Assembly (NCBI GenBank): GCA_944324845.1
Contig: CALUXX010000004.1
Location: forward strand, 1 to 64,000
From: Candidatus Gastranaerophilales bacterium
GTDB lineage: Bacteria; Cyanobacteriota; Vampirovibrionia; Gastranaerophilales; Gastranaerophilaceae
Direction of reading: 5' to 3'
Length of the DNA stretch: 64,000 nt
The notes under the pieces are model-generated. The model was not told the DNA's origin. It searched no databases and saw only the letters and a program-made list of their open reading frames with translations. How positions within the stretch are numbered: position 1 is the first letter of the stretch; each line of letters starts with the position of its first letter. Below are positions 1 through 8,500 of this stretch, one piece after another. The position numbers were made by a program, and so were the translations under genes.

Positions 1-2
1 AA

Positions 3-62
3 GTGATGGAACAGAAGTTCGTGGATATTATAGAGCAATCTAAAATAATTTTAGATTTTTAA
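3..62 (+). CDS. possible C-terminal tail of a gene cut by the window edge
   Basis: Frame 3 stays open from the window edge to a TAA at 60-62 and encodes about 19 residues ending in IILDF. It is followed at once by a strong hairpin, as expected of a gene end. A second frame also ends nearby, at 43, so the choice of frame is uncertain. If the phased boxes at 178-283 mark the end of an integrated element, this could be the tail of its integrase, but nothing in so short a stretch proves that. Confidence 0.25.
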   Translation: MMEQKFVDIIEQSKIILDF

Positions 63-65
63 TAT

Positions 66-105
66 AAGAATAGAGCCATTATAAAAAGGCTCTATTCTTA
101 TTGAT
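66..105 (+). terminator. hairpin terminator
   Basis: A perfect 12-bp stem (AAGAATAGAGCC at 66-77 with its complement at 88-99) has a 10-nt loop and is followed by a T-rich stretch. It lies right after the possible gene end at 62 and would stop rightward transcription. The U-tract is interrupted, so its strength is uncertain. Confidence 0.55.
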
Positions 106-177
106 ATTTTCAAATTATATAAATATCTAAATCTCATTGATAATTTTGGGTATCCCAATTTGCAAGTAAAAATAAAA

Positions 178-283
178 TTGCACTTTTTTGCACTTTATTG
201 CACTGGACTTAACTTCAAACACAAAGCCGATTTTAGCCTAATGTGGTCTTAAAATTTTGCAAATGGAGTGCAAAAGAGTGCAA
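178..283. repeat. 10-bp-phased TTGCAC direct repeats with inverted copies
   Basis: TTGCAC occurs at 178-183, 188-193 and 198-203, each exactly one helical turn apart. The reverse complement GTGCAA occurs at 268-273 and 278-283, again 10 bp apart, and a degenerate GTGCAG lies at 299-304. Clusters of this kind on one face of the helix are typical of arm-type recombinase sites, replication-initiator iterons or cooperative repressor operators. The bound protein is not identifiable here. Confidence 0.6.
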
Positions 284-328
284 GAAAAGAGTACTTAAGT
301 GCAGCGGATTTTCGGTAGGGCGATGTGA

Positions 329-381
329 GGCTTGACGAGCAAGCCCGTAAGGTGTCGGGAAGCTGAGAACTTTCCGACACC
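329..381 (+). other. GC-rich tandem hairpins (possible structured RNA)
   Basis: Hairpin 1 pairs GGCTTG (329-334) with CAAGCC (340-345) across a 5-nt loop. Hairpin 2 pairs GGTGTCGGGAA (351-361) with TTTCCGACACC (371-381) with one G-U pair and a 9-nt loop. The block is far more GC-rich than its surroundings. I recognise no Rfam family. It could be a small RNA, a recombination site or part of a mobile-element end. The strand is assigned arbitrarily. Confidence 0.4.
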
Positions 382-504
382 CCGAATAATCCAAGACGAA
401 AAGACCCATACATCTCAATACTAAAAAACAGCCTCAATCGTGCTGTCTGTTTGATTTTTTACTAAATTTTCTCTGTCTCAATGTCCCAGAAACCTATTAA
501 TAAA

Positions 505-534
505 ATAAAGGACAGACTTAACATCTGTCCTTTA

Positions 535-535
<1 letters not shown>
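505..535 (-). terminator. terminator of tRNA-Ile
   Basis: On the minus strand the tRNA 3' CCA runs directly into AAAGGACAGA, a short loop, TCTGTCCTTT and a T-rich tail. This is a textbook intrinsic terminator. Confidence 0.8.
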
Positions 536-611
<76 letters not shown>

Positions 612-700
612 ATTTCGCCATCCGATTGGCTTAATTTAACTCTACTATAAACATTTTTGGAAATCAAGTATTCTTTTTAAATTTCTTTCGGTTTATTTGA

Positions 701-735
701 AAAAAACAGGATATTTATATATCCTGTTTTTTGAG
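701..735 (-). terminator. terminator of adk
   Basis: A stem AAAAAACAGGATAT / ATATCCTGTTTTTT around a 4-nt loop lies about 30 nt after the adk stop codon. On the minus strand it ends in a run of T, as expected for intrinsic termination. Confidence 0.8.
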
Positions 736-759
736 TTTTATTTATTGGTTCCGATTTTA

Positions 760-1473
760 CTAATCATTTATTACGTTCAATAATCTTTCCCATACTTCAT
801 CGATTGAACCTTCTGCATTTATTGTGCGCAAAACACCCTTGTTCTTATAATATTCAATCAATGGAGCTGTTTCTTTAAAATATGTTTCAAATCTAACTTT
901 TGCTACTTCTTCTGTATCATCTTTTCTTTGAGTTAATGCAGAACCACATTTGTCACATATGCCTTCTTGTTTAGTCGGTTTATATTTTAAATTATAGATT
1001 TCGCCACATATTGGGCATGAACGTCTATTTACTATTCTTGAAATTAGAACATCTTGATTTAAGTCAAAATATATTGCTCTAAAATCTGTTGCTACATCAC
1101 CATTTATTGAAGAATTAATTTCTTCCAACATTTCAGCTTGTTCCATACTTCTTGGGTAGCCATCCAATATATAACCTTCGTGACAATCTTCTTGGGATAA
1201 TCTATCTTTGATTATTGATGCTACTAATTCTACTGGTACCAAATTTCCTTTATCAATAAATGATTTTGCAATTTTACCATTTTCTGAACCACTTGCTATT
1301 TCTGCTCTAAGTAATGAACCTGTATCTACATGAGGAAATCCTAAATATTCTGCTAATTTAGCAGTTTGAGTACCTTTTCCACATGCCGGCGGTCCCAAGA
1401 AAATAAGTTCTTTTTTCATAATTTTACTCTTTTCTATGTTCAAATATGTTTTCTTACTATCAAGACTATTCAT
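760..1473 (-). CDS. adk: adenylate kinase
   Basis: Adenylate kinase interconverts ATP, AMP and ADP in the cytoplasm. The P-loop GPPACGKGT, the AMP-binding segment HVDTGSLLR and the DGYPRS motif are all present. The lid carries a four-cysteine zinc site (CPIC followed by CDKC), found in many bacterial enzymes. The first ATG (1473) has a good GAGGG ribosome site 7 nt upstream but adds 18 residues before the usual family start MKKELIFLG at 1419, which has only a weak AAGAG site. I keep the longer form because of the ribosome site, with doubt. A promoter (TTGAAA-17-TAAAAT) lies just upstream and a terminator follows, so it looks monocistronic. In many bacteria adk sits in a ribosomal-protein operon instead. 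Confidence 0.95.
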   Translation of the reverse strand: MNSLDSKKTYLNIEKSKIMKKELIFLGPPACGKGTQTAKLAEYLGFPHVDTGSLLRAEIASGSENGKIAKSFIDKGNLVPVELVASIIKDRLSQEDCHEGYILDGYPRSMEQAEMLEEINSSINGDVATDFRAIYFDLNQDVLISRIVNRRSCPICGEIYNLKYKPTKQEGICDKCGSALTQRKDDTEEVAKVRFETYFKETAPLIEYYKNKGVLRTINAEGSIDEVWERLLNVIND

Positions 1474-1508
1474 ATTTATACCCTCTTTCTACTTGTATTT
1501 ACATGTCG

Positions 1509-1537
1509 ATTTTACATCAATATATTTATATTTTCAA
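1509..1537 (-). promoter_or_regulatory. probable sigma-70-type promoter of adk
   Basis: The minus strand reads TTGAAA, a 17-nt spacer, then TAAAAT, about 35 nt before the first adk start codon. The AT-rich background makes chance matches likely, but the spacing and position are good. Confidence 0.5.
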
Positions 1538-1552
1538 TGATTACAACTGTAT

Positions 1553-2545
1553 TTATTCCTCTGACAACTTTTGAAGTCCTTTCACATCATTTCTGATTTC
1601 ATTTGATGCTTTGGATAATGAAGCCTTTAATTCAGGATGGGCATGCCAAAATTTCTTGAAAAAACCATTCAAAACAATAGTTTCATTTGGAGTTAGATGT
1701 TGTTTTTTAGCATGCTTTGCAAGAACGACCGAAAGATATGTTCCCTGAGTTTTAGCAAATTCAAACATTGCTCTTTTAACATCAGGACATTTATCCCACA
1801 TTTGTTGTGATTTTCTTGAAATCTTTTGGCGCCGTTCAGGATGCAATATGTCATATGCGTACATTCTTTGAGATTGAGCCCTTCTATATTCTTCGGTTTT
1901 ACAACCTTGTGCGGCACGTTTATTAAGTTCGCGCCTCAATTCAGGATTTGCCTTATTCCAGGCTTTGGTTTTGTCGGCTATAATTTTATTTCCTTTTGCA
2001 TCTGATGCTTTTAAAAGCATTTTATAATTATGAGAAAAACCTATAAAATTTATCTTTTCCAAAGAAAAATCTAACGTACCTCTTGCTGGCATACCAAACA
2101 TTTGAGCAATTTCATTTTTAGTTTTAAGATTAGCCCAATATTCTTGAAGAACTTTTAAACCAAAATTTTCTGTTGTTCTACCTTTACTATTTACAGACTT
2201 TTTTTGACAGGGCACAACAGGCAAAACATTTATAAATTCAGGATATTGTTGTTTAACTTCTGCCAAAGTTTTACATTCCAAAAGTGGTTCATAAAGTTTT
2301 TTATGAACATCTAAAAGTGATACTCCTGAATCTTTCCCTTGATCTATCAATTTCTGTACATATTTTTGGACACGTACAGGTAAAAAGTTCTTCCTTTTTT
2401 GCATAATATATTTCAAACTTATAGGCTGACCTTTTGAACCAAAAGTTTGAGTATCGTAAGAAGAAGAATTATTATAATTAAAATTATATGGCAAAAAATT
2501 TATATGCATGTTCATCTTAAAACACGTAAAAAAATTTTTTGCCAT
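1553..2545 (-). CDS. uncharacterised protein with W-x-P-E helical repeats
   Basis: I do not recognise this 330-residue basic protein. The N-terminal 40 residues are Asn/Ser/Tyr-rich and probably disordered. The C-terminal half repeats a helical unit built around Trp and Pro-Glu/Asp: WNKANPELRREL, MWDKCPDVKRAM and FWHAHPELKASL, with a related HPERRQKI. Such units resemble small nucleic-acid-binding helical modules, but I would not assign a function. It starts 28 nt after the lipid-operon phosphotransferase on the same strand, so it may be the last gene of that transcript. No clear ribosome site precedes the first ATG; ATGs at 2515 and 2509 are alternatives. No signal peptide or membrane segment is evident. 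Confidence 0.7.
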   Translation of the reverse strand: MAKNFFTCFKMNMHINFLPYNFNYNNSSSYDTQTFGSKGQPISLKYIMQKRKNFLPVRVQKYVQKLIDQGKDSGVSLLDVHKKLYEPLLECKTLAEVKQQYPEFINVLPVVPCQKKSVNSKGRTTENFGLKVLQEYWANLKTKNEIAQMFGMPARGTLDFSLEKINFIGFSHNYKMLLKASDAKGNKIIADKTKAWNKANPELRRELNKRAAQGCKTEEYRRAQSQRMYAYDILHPERRQKISRKSQQMWDKCPDVKRAMFEFAKTQGTYLSVVLAKHAKKQHLTPNETIVLNGFFKKFWHAHPELKASLSKASNEIRNDVKGLQKLSEE

Positions 2546-2573
2546 ACTTAAACAAAAAAAATAATTTATTTAG

Positions 2574-3245
2574 TTACTGTTCTGAATTTTTTTCTTTTAA
2601 ATCTCTTGCAATATAACTAACCCTTCTCCATACAGTAACAATACATCCTGCAATAATTACCGCAAGTGCTATAGGATAAACTTGCAAGTTTATATCAGGT
2701 TTTATCGGAGAAATAACACAAATTAATGTAAAAACAGTTAAAAGTGCCATTCTATGTTGTTTTGCCATAGGACCGCTAAAATACTGTTTAACTCCGACAG
2801 CCCCACCCAAAAGTCTTGTATATGCCGTAAACATAGCTAAAAGGGCTGCTACAAGTGATAATATTAATGAAGTTTCTGTACCTCCGGCAATTCCTGCACC
2901 AATAATAATAAAACTATCGGATAATCTATCAGGAAACTCATTATATATATCACCAACCGCAGATTTTTTACCGCCTTCTATAGCTACCATTCCGTCAATC
3001 AAATTACAAAGTAAACGTAATTGCATAAATAATATTGCTAAAATGGGAATAATAAAACTATATTTAACAGGAATAAAATCTGTACGATATAAGCAATAGG
3101 CACCACATGCCAGTATTGCAAAAAATACACTCAATACAGAAATCATATTTGGGGTAAGATTTGTTTTTGTCGCAACAAATTTTGCCAAATTTTTTGCCCA
3201 TTTTTTATCTCGTGTTTTAATCTCTCTTCTTGGTGATGATGACAT
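2574..3245 (-). CDS. CDP-alcohol phosphatidyltransferase family protein, YnbA-like
   Basis: An integral membrane enzyme of the family that transfers a phosphatidyl group from CDP-diacylglycerol to an alcohol. The signature region NLIDGMVAIEGG...NEFPDRLSD keeps DG, G, PD and D but differs from the canonical D-x2-DG-x2-AR pattern: the first Asp is Asn and the Arg is Ile. The second paralogue at 4887 differs in the same way, so this looks like a subfamily trait, not decay. Several hydrophobic segments follow (about 35-65, 105-140 and 165-200). It ends a run with plsC, cdsA and another phosphotransferase, recalling the E. coli ynbABC region. The acceptor alcohol is unknown. A clear AAGGAG site precedes the ATG. 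Confidence 0.85.
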   Translation of the reverse strand: MSSSPRREIKTRDKKWAKNLAKFVATKTNLTPNMISVLSVFFAILACGAYCLYRTDFIPVKYSFIIPILAILFMQLRLLCNLIDGMVAIEGGKKSAVGDIYNEFPDRLSDSFIIIGAGIAGGTETSLILSLVAALLAMFTAYTRLLGGAVGVKQYFSGPMAKQHRMALLTVFTLICVISPIKPDINLQVYPIALAVIIAGCIVTVWRRVSYIARDLKEKNSEQ

Positions 3246-3265
3246 AATTTCTCCTTTTTTATTAT

Positions 3266-3925
3266 TTATAATTCTTCTTTTTTTCTATGCGTAGTCTTTA
3301 ATTCTTCAACGGCTTTTCTTATTCGTTCGGTAAATTCTTTCGTTGAAGTATTATCATAATATATTGGTTCTGAAACATATACATCTGCAATAAACGGAAC
3401 CCATAATATTTCACCTTTTGGCAAAATTCGATCAGGACCGTTTATATAACAAGGAATTACTGGGATATCAGGATTCATTCTTGCAATATGTGCAACCCCT
3501 GATTTGAATTTATTAAGTTCGCTACTTTCTCCTCTTGTTCCTTCAGGATATATTATAATTGTTTCACCTGCTCGCAATTTATCATTGATATTTTTAAATA
3601 ATTCTTCTTCCTTTGCCTTACGAACTTTTCTTGAAATCGGTATAATTCCTAAAAGTTTTGTAAATATAAATTCTTTAAATTTTGTATTACAAAAATAATC
3701 AGCTGCTGCAACTGGATGTATTTTCAAAATTTGAGAACAATTAAATAAACACATTAAAATAAGCGTATCAATATGGCTATTATGATTGGCAACGATTATT
3801 GATGCTCCCCTATCTACTTTAGGAAGATTATCCACTCCTGAAACATTCACTCCCAAAACCAAATAGATAAATGGCTTTATTATAAATAAAAACAATAAAT
3901 ATTTTAAAATTTTGAAAAATATCAT
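3266..3925 (-). CDS. 1-acyl-sn-glycerol-3-phosphate acyltransferase (PlsC family)
   Basis: The enzyme acylates lysophosphatidate or a related lysolipid at the membrane. The N-terminal 25 residues form a hydrophobic anchor. The catalytic NHNSHID block (H-x4-D) is present, followed by the substrate motif PEGTRG and a downstream IPVIPCYINGP segment, at the expected spacing for a 219-residue family member. It lies 2 nt after cdsA and 20 nt before the first phosphotransferase, so it is translated within the lipid operon. A GAGG site precedes the ATG. A second PlsC domain sits inside the large fusion protein of the same operon, so this may be the de novo enzyme or may serve the same special lipid. 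Confidence 0.9.
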   Translation of the reverse strand: MIFFKILKYLLFLFIIKPFIYLVLGVNVSGVDNLPKVDRGASIIVANHNSHIDTLILMCLFNCSQILKIHPVAAADYFCNTKFKEFIFTKLLGIIPISRKVRKAKEEELFKNINDKLRAGETIIIYPEGTRGESSELNKFKSGVAHIARMNPDIPVIPCYINGPDRILPKGEILWVPFIADVYVSEPIYYDNTSTKEFTERIRKAVEELKTTHRKKEEL

Positions 3926-3927
3926 AA

Positions 3928-4884
3928 TTAATGTCCTCTTGATATAACTATTGAATTAATATATGCAAAATAATGGAAGAATAATGGTGCGGTAAATATT
4001 AAACTGTCAAATCTATCTAAAATTCCACCATGGCCAGGAATTAGTGAACTTGTATCTTTAACACCCATATCTCTTTTTACAGCAGACATTGTTACATCTC
4101 CAAAAAATCCGGCAATAGATAAAACGAACCCTGCAAATGCAGCCTGAGGAAGAGTGAATGAAGTTAGAACAGGTGCTAACAAAGTTGATAATACTGTTGT
4201 TCCAATTACACCACCGATAAAACCTTCCCAAGTTTTATTAGGACTTACCTTTGGAATAATTTTATGTTTTCCAAAAGCCTTCCCGCTAAACATTTGCATA
4301 AAATCATTTGCTACAGTTATCAACAAAATAAAAAATAATAATCCCAAACTTCCGCCAACAGGATTGTATTTAAATGGAATTGCTAAAATTAGCGCTAAAT
4401 AACCTAATGAATATACTGATGTCATCAAACCCCATTGGATTGTTGCTAATGACTTCAAAAATCCGTCAGTATTTCCTACCATAACCATTCGCATTGATAT
4501 TAGCAAAAATACATATAACGGTATAAATAAATAGAATAATGACACCCAATTTATATATATAATATAAAACTGTATCGGAATTGACCAATATGCCCATAAC
4601 AAAACTCTTCTATCAGTTTTTCTCGTTGGTGTTAGCGAGAAAAATTCCTTCAACGCCAGATAACTTAGTAATGTCATTAAAATATAAGCACCTATTTTAT
4701 TTGTACAAAATGCAATCGTAAATATTATTGTCAAAAATATAAATGATCGTGTTCTGATAAGCCAGTTATCTACATCTTTTTTCTTAAATTGCATAAACTT
4801 GAAAATTCCCATCAATGCAAAAAGAAATACATACAAACCAACAATCATTATTTTTACATTATTGGTAATTACAAAATGTTCCAT
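3928..4884 (-). CDS. cdsA: phosphatidate cytidylyltransferase (CDP-diacylglycerol synthase)
   Basis: CdsA makes CDP-diacylglycerol from phosphatidate and CTP, the shared donor for the two phosphotransferases around it. The 318-residue protein has many membrane segments. Its C-terminal half carries SPNKTWEGFIGG, FFGDVTMSAVKRDMGVKD and HGGILDRFDS, the family signature with its metal-binding acidic residues. It stands between the two CDP-alcohol phosphotransferases, 2 nt from each neighbouring gene. Family membership is clear. Whether this is the only cdsA in the genome cannot be judged here, and a YnbB-type paralogue is possible from the context. Confidence 0.92.
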   Translation of the reverse strand: MEHFVITNNVKIMIVGLYVFLFALMGIFKFMQFKKKDVDNWLIRTRSFIFLTIIFTIAFCTNKIGAYILMTLLSYLALKEFFSLTPTRKTDRRVLLWAYWSIPIQFYIIYINWVSLFYLFIPLYVFLLISMRMVMVGNTDGFLKSLATIQWGLMTSVYSLGYLALILAIPFKYNPVGGSLGLLFFILLITVANDFMQMFSGKAFGKHKIIPKVSPNKTWEGFIGGVIGTTVLSTLLAPVLTSFTLPQAAFAGFVLSIAGFFGDVTMSAVKRDMGVKDTSSLIPGHGGILDRFDSLIFTAPLFFHYFAYINSIVISRGH

Positions 4885-4886
4885 CC

Positions 4887-5534
4887 TTATTCCCCTTCAA
4901 TTTCTTTTGCTTCTTTTACAATTCCGCCAACTCTTCTTAATACTGTTATTTGACCTAATACGAAAAATAATAACATACATATTTCAAGATAAGATAAATC
5001 GTATTTATAAAGATGAACTTCAGGTGCATTATGAGTATAACCATAATATTGAAGTCCTGCAAAAATTATAAATAAAAATAATCGCTCAACTTTATCTAAT
5101 GGTCCATGACCTTGCCAAGTTACTCCTAATGCCTTACCTAACATTCCTGAATAACTAACCAAAAACATTGTACCCAAACCCATTAAACCTATAAATGAAT
5201 TACAAATCGGCGTTAGCATAACCCCTCCGCATACAAACAAATCTCCATACCTATCAGGCAAAGCATTTATTATCTTGCCATGAATTTTATTATCATCCCC
5301 TCTTTGTATTGCTACAACTCCATCTAATGTGTTTAATGTCATTCTTATAAAAATTAACAAAATTGCGTATAAATATAATTTCGGATTTTGATATCCATAA
5401 TAAAAGCAATATCCCGTTATAAACGTTACAACAAAAGCTATCCAACTAAATACATCCGGATGTATAAATGATATTTTCTTTGCCATTGGTAATATAAATT
5501 TTCTATAGGGATATTTTAATTGATGTAATGCCAT
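4887..5534 (-). CDS. second CDP-alcohol phosphatidyltransferase family protein
   Basis: A 215-residue membrane protein, paralogous to the gene at 2574. The signature NTLDGVVAIQRG...NALPDRYGD again has Asn for the first Asp and lacks the usual Arg after Ala, while keeping DG, the Pro-Asp pair and the last Asp. Hydrophobic segments cover most of the protein outside this loop. Two members with the same altered motif flanking cdsA suggest either two head groups or a two-step head-group pathway; that is inference. A GGAGAG ribosome site precedes the ATG. It lies 20 nt after the large acyltransferase fusion. Confidence 0.85.
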   Translation of the reverse strand: MALHQLKYPYRKFILPMAKKISFIHPDVFSWIAFVVTFITGYCFYYGYQNPKLYLYAILLIFIRMTLNTLDGVVAIQRGDDNKIHGKIINALPDRYGDLFVCGGVMLTPICNSFIGLMGLGTMFLVSYSGMLGKALGVTWQGHGPLDKVERLFLFIIFAGLQYYGYTHNAPEVHLYKYDLSYLEICMLLFFVLGQITVLRRVGGIVKEAKEIEGE

Positions 5535-5554
5535 AATTTCTTAACTCTCCTTTT

Positions 5555-8500
5555 TTATGCTACAACCTCTTTAGCTTCATACCATTGTAATAAATCTCTA
5601 CGTTTAACCTTTCTTGTAGATGTTTTAGGAAGTTCTTCTCGATGTAAAACAACTACAGTCGGAGTTTTGTATGGTGCAAGATTTTCACTGCTTAATCTTT
5701 TTACCTCACCTTCTAAAAGTTTTTGAAGTTCTTCATCTGTTTTGGTTTGAAGTTCATCCACAGGAACTATTATTGCTCCGACCTCCTCAGTTCCTGCTTT
5801 ATTTCCTGATTTTATCTTTAAAGACATTACACAAACTTCTTTTATTATTGAAGAAGTTTCTAATACCGCTTCTACTTCTTCAGGAAATATTTTTTTCCCT
5901 CCACCTAAAACTATCATATTCTTGATTCGTCCGGTAATTTTTATATAACCTTGCTTATCTATTTCACCAATATCTCCTGTATGGAACCAGCCGTCTTCAT
6001 CAATAACTTCGGCTGTCGCTTCCGGTCTATTATAATATCCTTGCATTACATTGGAACCTGAAACTAAAATCTCTCCATTTTCTGCAAGTTTTACATTAAC
6101 AGAAGGTAGAGGTTGACCTACAGTACCAATTTTTGAATGTCCATATCTGTTCGTTGAAATTGTTGGACTGGTTTCTGTTAAACCATACCCTTGGAATACA
6201 GGAATGCCAAGCCTTTCAAAAAACTCTGCCACCTCATTTTCTAATGGTGCACCTCCACAAATAAAACATTCGAACTTCCCGCCTAAACCATCTATTACTG
6301 ATTTAAATAAAATTCTTCGAACCTTTCTTGGTGCATATTTTGATAATTTATATAAAATCGAAAACATTTTCTGTGCATAAGCCGGTTGTTTTTTTATTTG
6401 TTTTTCTATACTGTTTTTTAACATTTTAGCCACTAAAGGAACAACTATCATATTAGTTATTTGTTTTTCCTTCATTGTTGTTGTCAATTCTTTAGGGTTA
6501 AGTGATTTTATATAAACAATCTTTGCACCCATATAAAGCATTCCAAAAAATCCACAATCCAATTCTAACAAATGATTTATAGGTAAAATCGAAAGTAGAG
6601 TATTTTTGCTTGATAATTTGAACATTTTTTCAAAATCTTTCAACTGGGAATAAATATTGCCAAAGCTTATCATAACTCCTTTAGGATTTCCTGTTGTGCC
6701 TGAGGTATATACAATAAGTGCGGTTTCATCAAGTGATCTTTCCTTACATAAAGATTTATCAATATCAGCTTCTAATTGTGAAATTGAAGGAATTTCAGGA
6801 TATTGTCGCGGCTCATCATCCAATACAAAAATCTTTTCTATTGATGGAACCTGATTTTTAACCTCTATTGCATGTTCCAAATAATGACTTGAACATAACA
6901 AAAATCTCGGATTACAATCGTTCAAAATATGAGTGTGCTCAGGTACGGTTAATTTTACATCCAATGGAACTGTTATTGCACCTGTTTGAATTATTCCAAA
7001 TATACCAATACCAAATTCTGGACGAGATTCCGAAATTATTGCAATTCTATCGCCTCTTTCAACATTTTCTGTTTCTACTAAATAATTTGCCAGATGTTTT
7101 GCCTCTCTTGAAAGCTCAATATACGCTAATTCTTCATAACCTTCTTTTGTCTTTAATGATAATGCTTTTACCTGACCATATATATCACTTTTGGTTTGCA
7201 TAAGCTCAAGGAAGTTTGAATATTGGCTTTTATTAATGCTGTAACGAGAACGGCGATCTAAAGAATGTTTTATAAAGTTAACTCTTTTTTGTAATTCTCT
7301 TGTTACCTCTTTTTCATCTTTATCTTTTGCGTATAATGGTTGTCCAAATTGAATAACAATATGCTTAAATAATCTAGGTAATCTTTTACCTTTTCCCCAA
7401 GTTTCAAATCCTCCTTTTATGGCAAAAGGAATAATCGGACAATCAGCCTTTTGTGCCATAATACTGACACCTCTATTAAATTTGCATAAATTCCCATCAA
7501 GAGTAAATCTGCCTTCCGGAAATATTACAACAGCTTCACCACTTTTTAATTTATTAACTCCTGCTTCTATTGCATCAAGCCCATGACCAAATTGCAGCGG
7601 TAATACATTATAAAATTTCAATAAATGTTTTATAATAGGAACCTTAAATGCAGCAGGGCCTGTTACAAACCACAAATACCTTTTTGTTGCCATCTGAATT
7701 ATAATAGGATCAAGATGCCCTGTATGGTTTCCGGCAATAATAACTTTACCATTTTTCGGAAGATTTTCTATTCCTTCAACTTTGTATCTAAATAAACATA
7801 AAAATAATTGTCCAATGGTTGCTTTCAATAAGAAATAACGAAAATCTTTATCAAACAAAATAAGAAATACAGCCATTAAAACACATACATAAGCAATTAC
7901 TTGCACAATAGCTATAGCTTCAACATTGAAATCTAATCCCAAAGAAACAACTAAAGTTCCTGTTAAATTGGCAAAAGTAGAAACCATTCCCTTAAATGCA
8001 AATACCTTGCCCCTAATACTATCATGTGTTGATTTTTGAATAATAGTATCAAGAACAACCTGCAAACAAGTTGCAAAAAATCCGATAACTCCAAGCCATA
8101 ATACAGCTCTATTATATGTAGAACATAATCCTCCTGTTGCAAAAGCTATTGCTAAGCCAAAGAAAGAAAAAGCTAAAAATTTATGAAATTTAAGCCTTCT
8201 TGCAAGGAAAAATGTAAAAATCGTTCCAATACATCCACCGGTACCAAGTAAACCTTGTAATTTAGTCAATCCTTGAATACCTATTTTGAAAGTATCAGTT
8301 GCTATTGCATTCATACTACTATAAAAAGTTGCATTGATTAAAGACAAAATAACAACCAAACCTATTATATCACAGGCTTTTTTGTGCTTTTGCAAAAATC
8401 TTATTGCACCTATTTCTTCAGTTTGACCTTCTTTTTTGTCGTCTTTTTTAATAGATACAATACCTAATAAAACTATTGATAATACATAACAAATCACGCA

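Larger units (their letters stand above)
63..534. other. gene-free strip with phased TTGCAC boxes and hairpins
   Basis: No convincing gene lies in these 470 bases. Reading left to right it holds a terminator hairpin (66-99), a TTGGG-TAT-CCCAA inverted repeat (146-158), three TTGCAC boxes at exact 10-bp spacing (178, 188, 198), two inverted GTGCAA boxes also 10 bp apart (268, 278), a GC-rich block with two hairpins (about 301-385), and the tRNA terminator (505-534). The GC-rich block stands out from the AT-rich surroundings. The overall look is the end of an integrative element or a recombinase/regulator binding region. That is inference from the repeat geometry and the tRNA neighbour. Confidence 0.5.

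Noticed and set aside
233-437. Two overlapping minus-strand reading frames of about 60 codons over the GC-rich strip
   Set aside because: They lie across the hairpins, overlap each other, lack ribosome sites and have composition driven by the GC-rich block. I treat the strip as non-coding.
4799-5071. Plus-strand hydrophobic frame over cdsA and the second phosphotransferase
   Set aside because: Shadow of membrane-protein codons; overlaps two certain genes.
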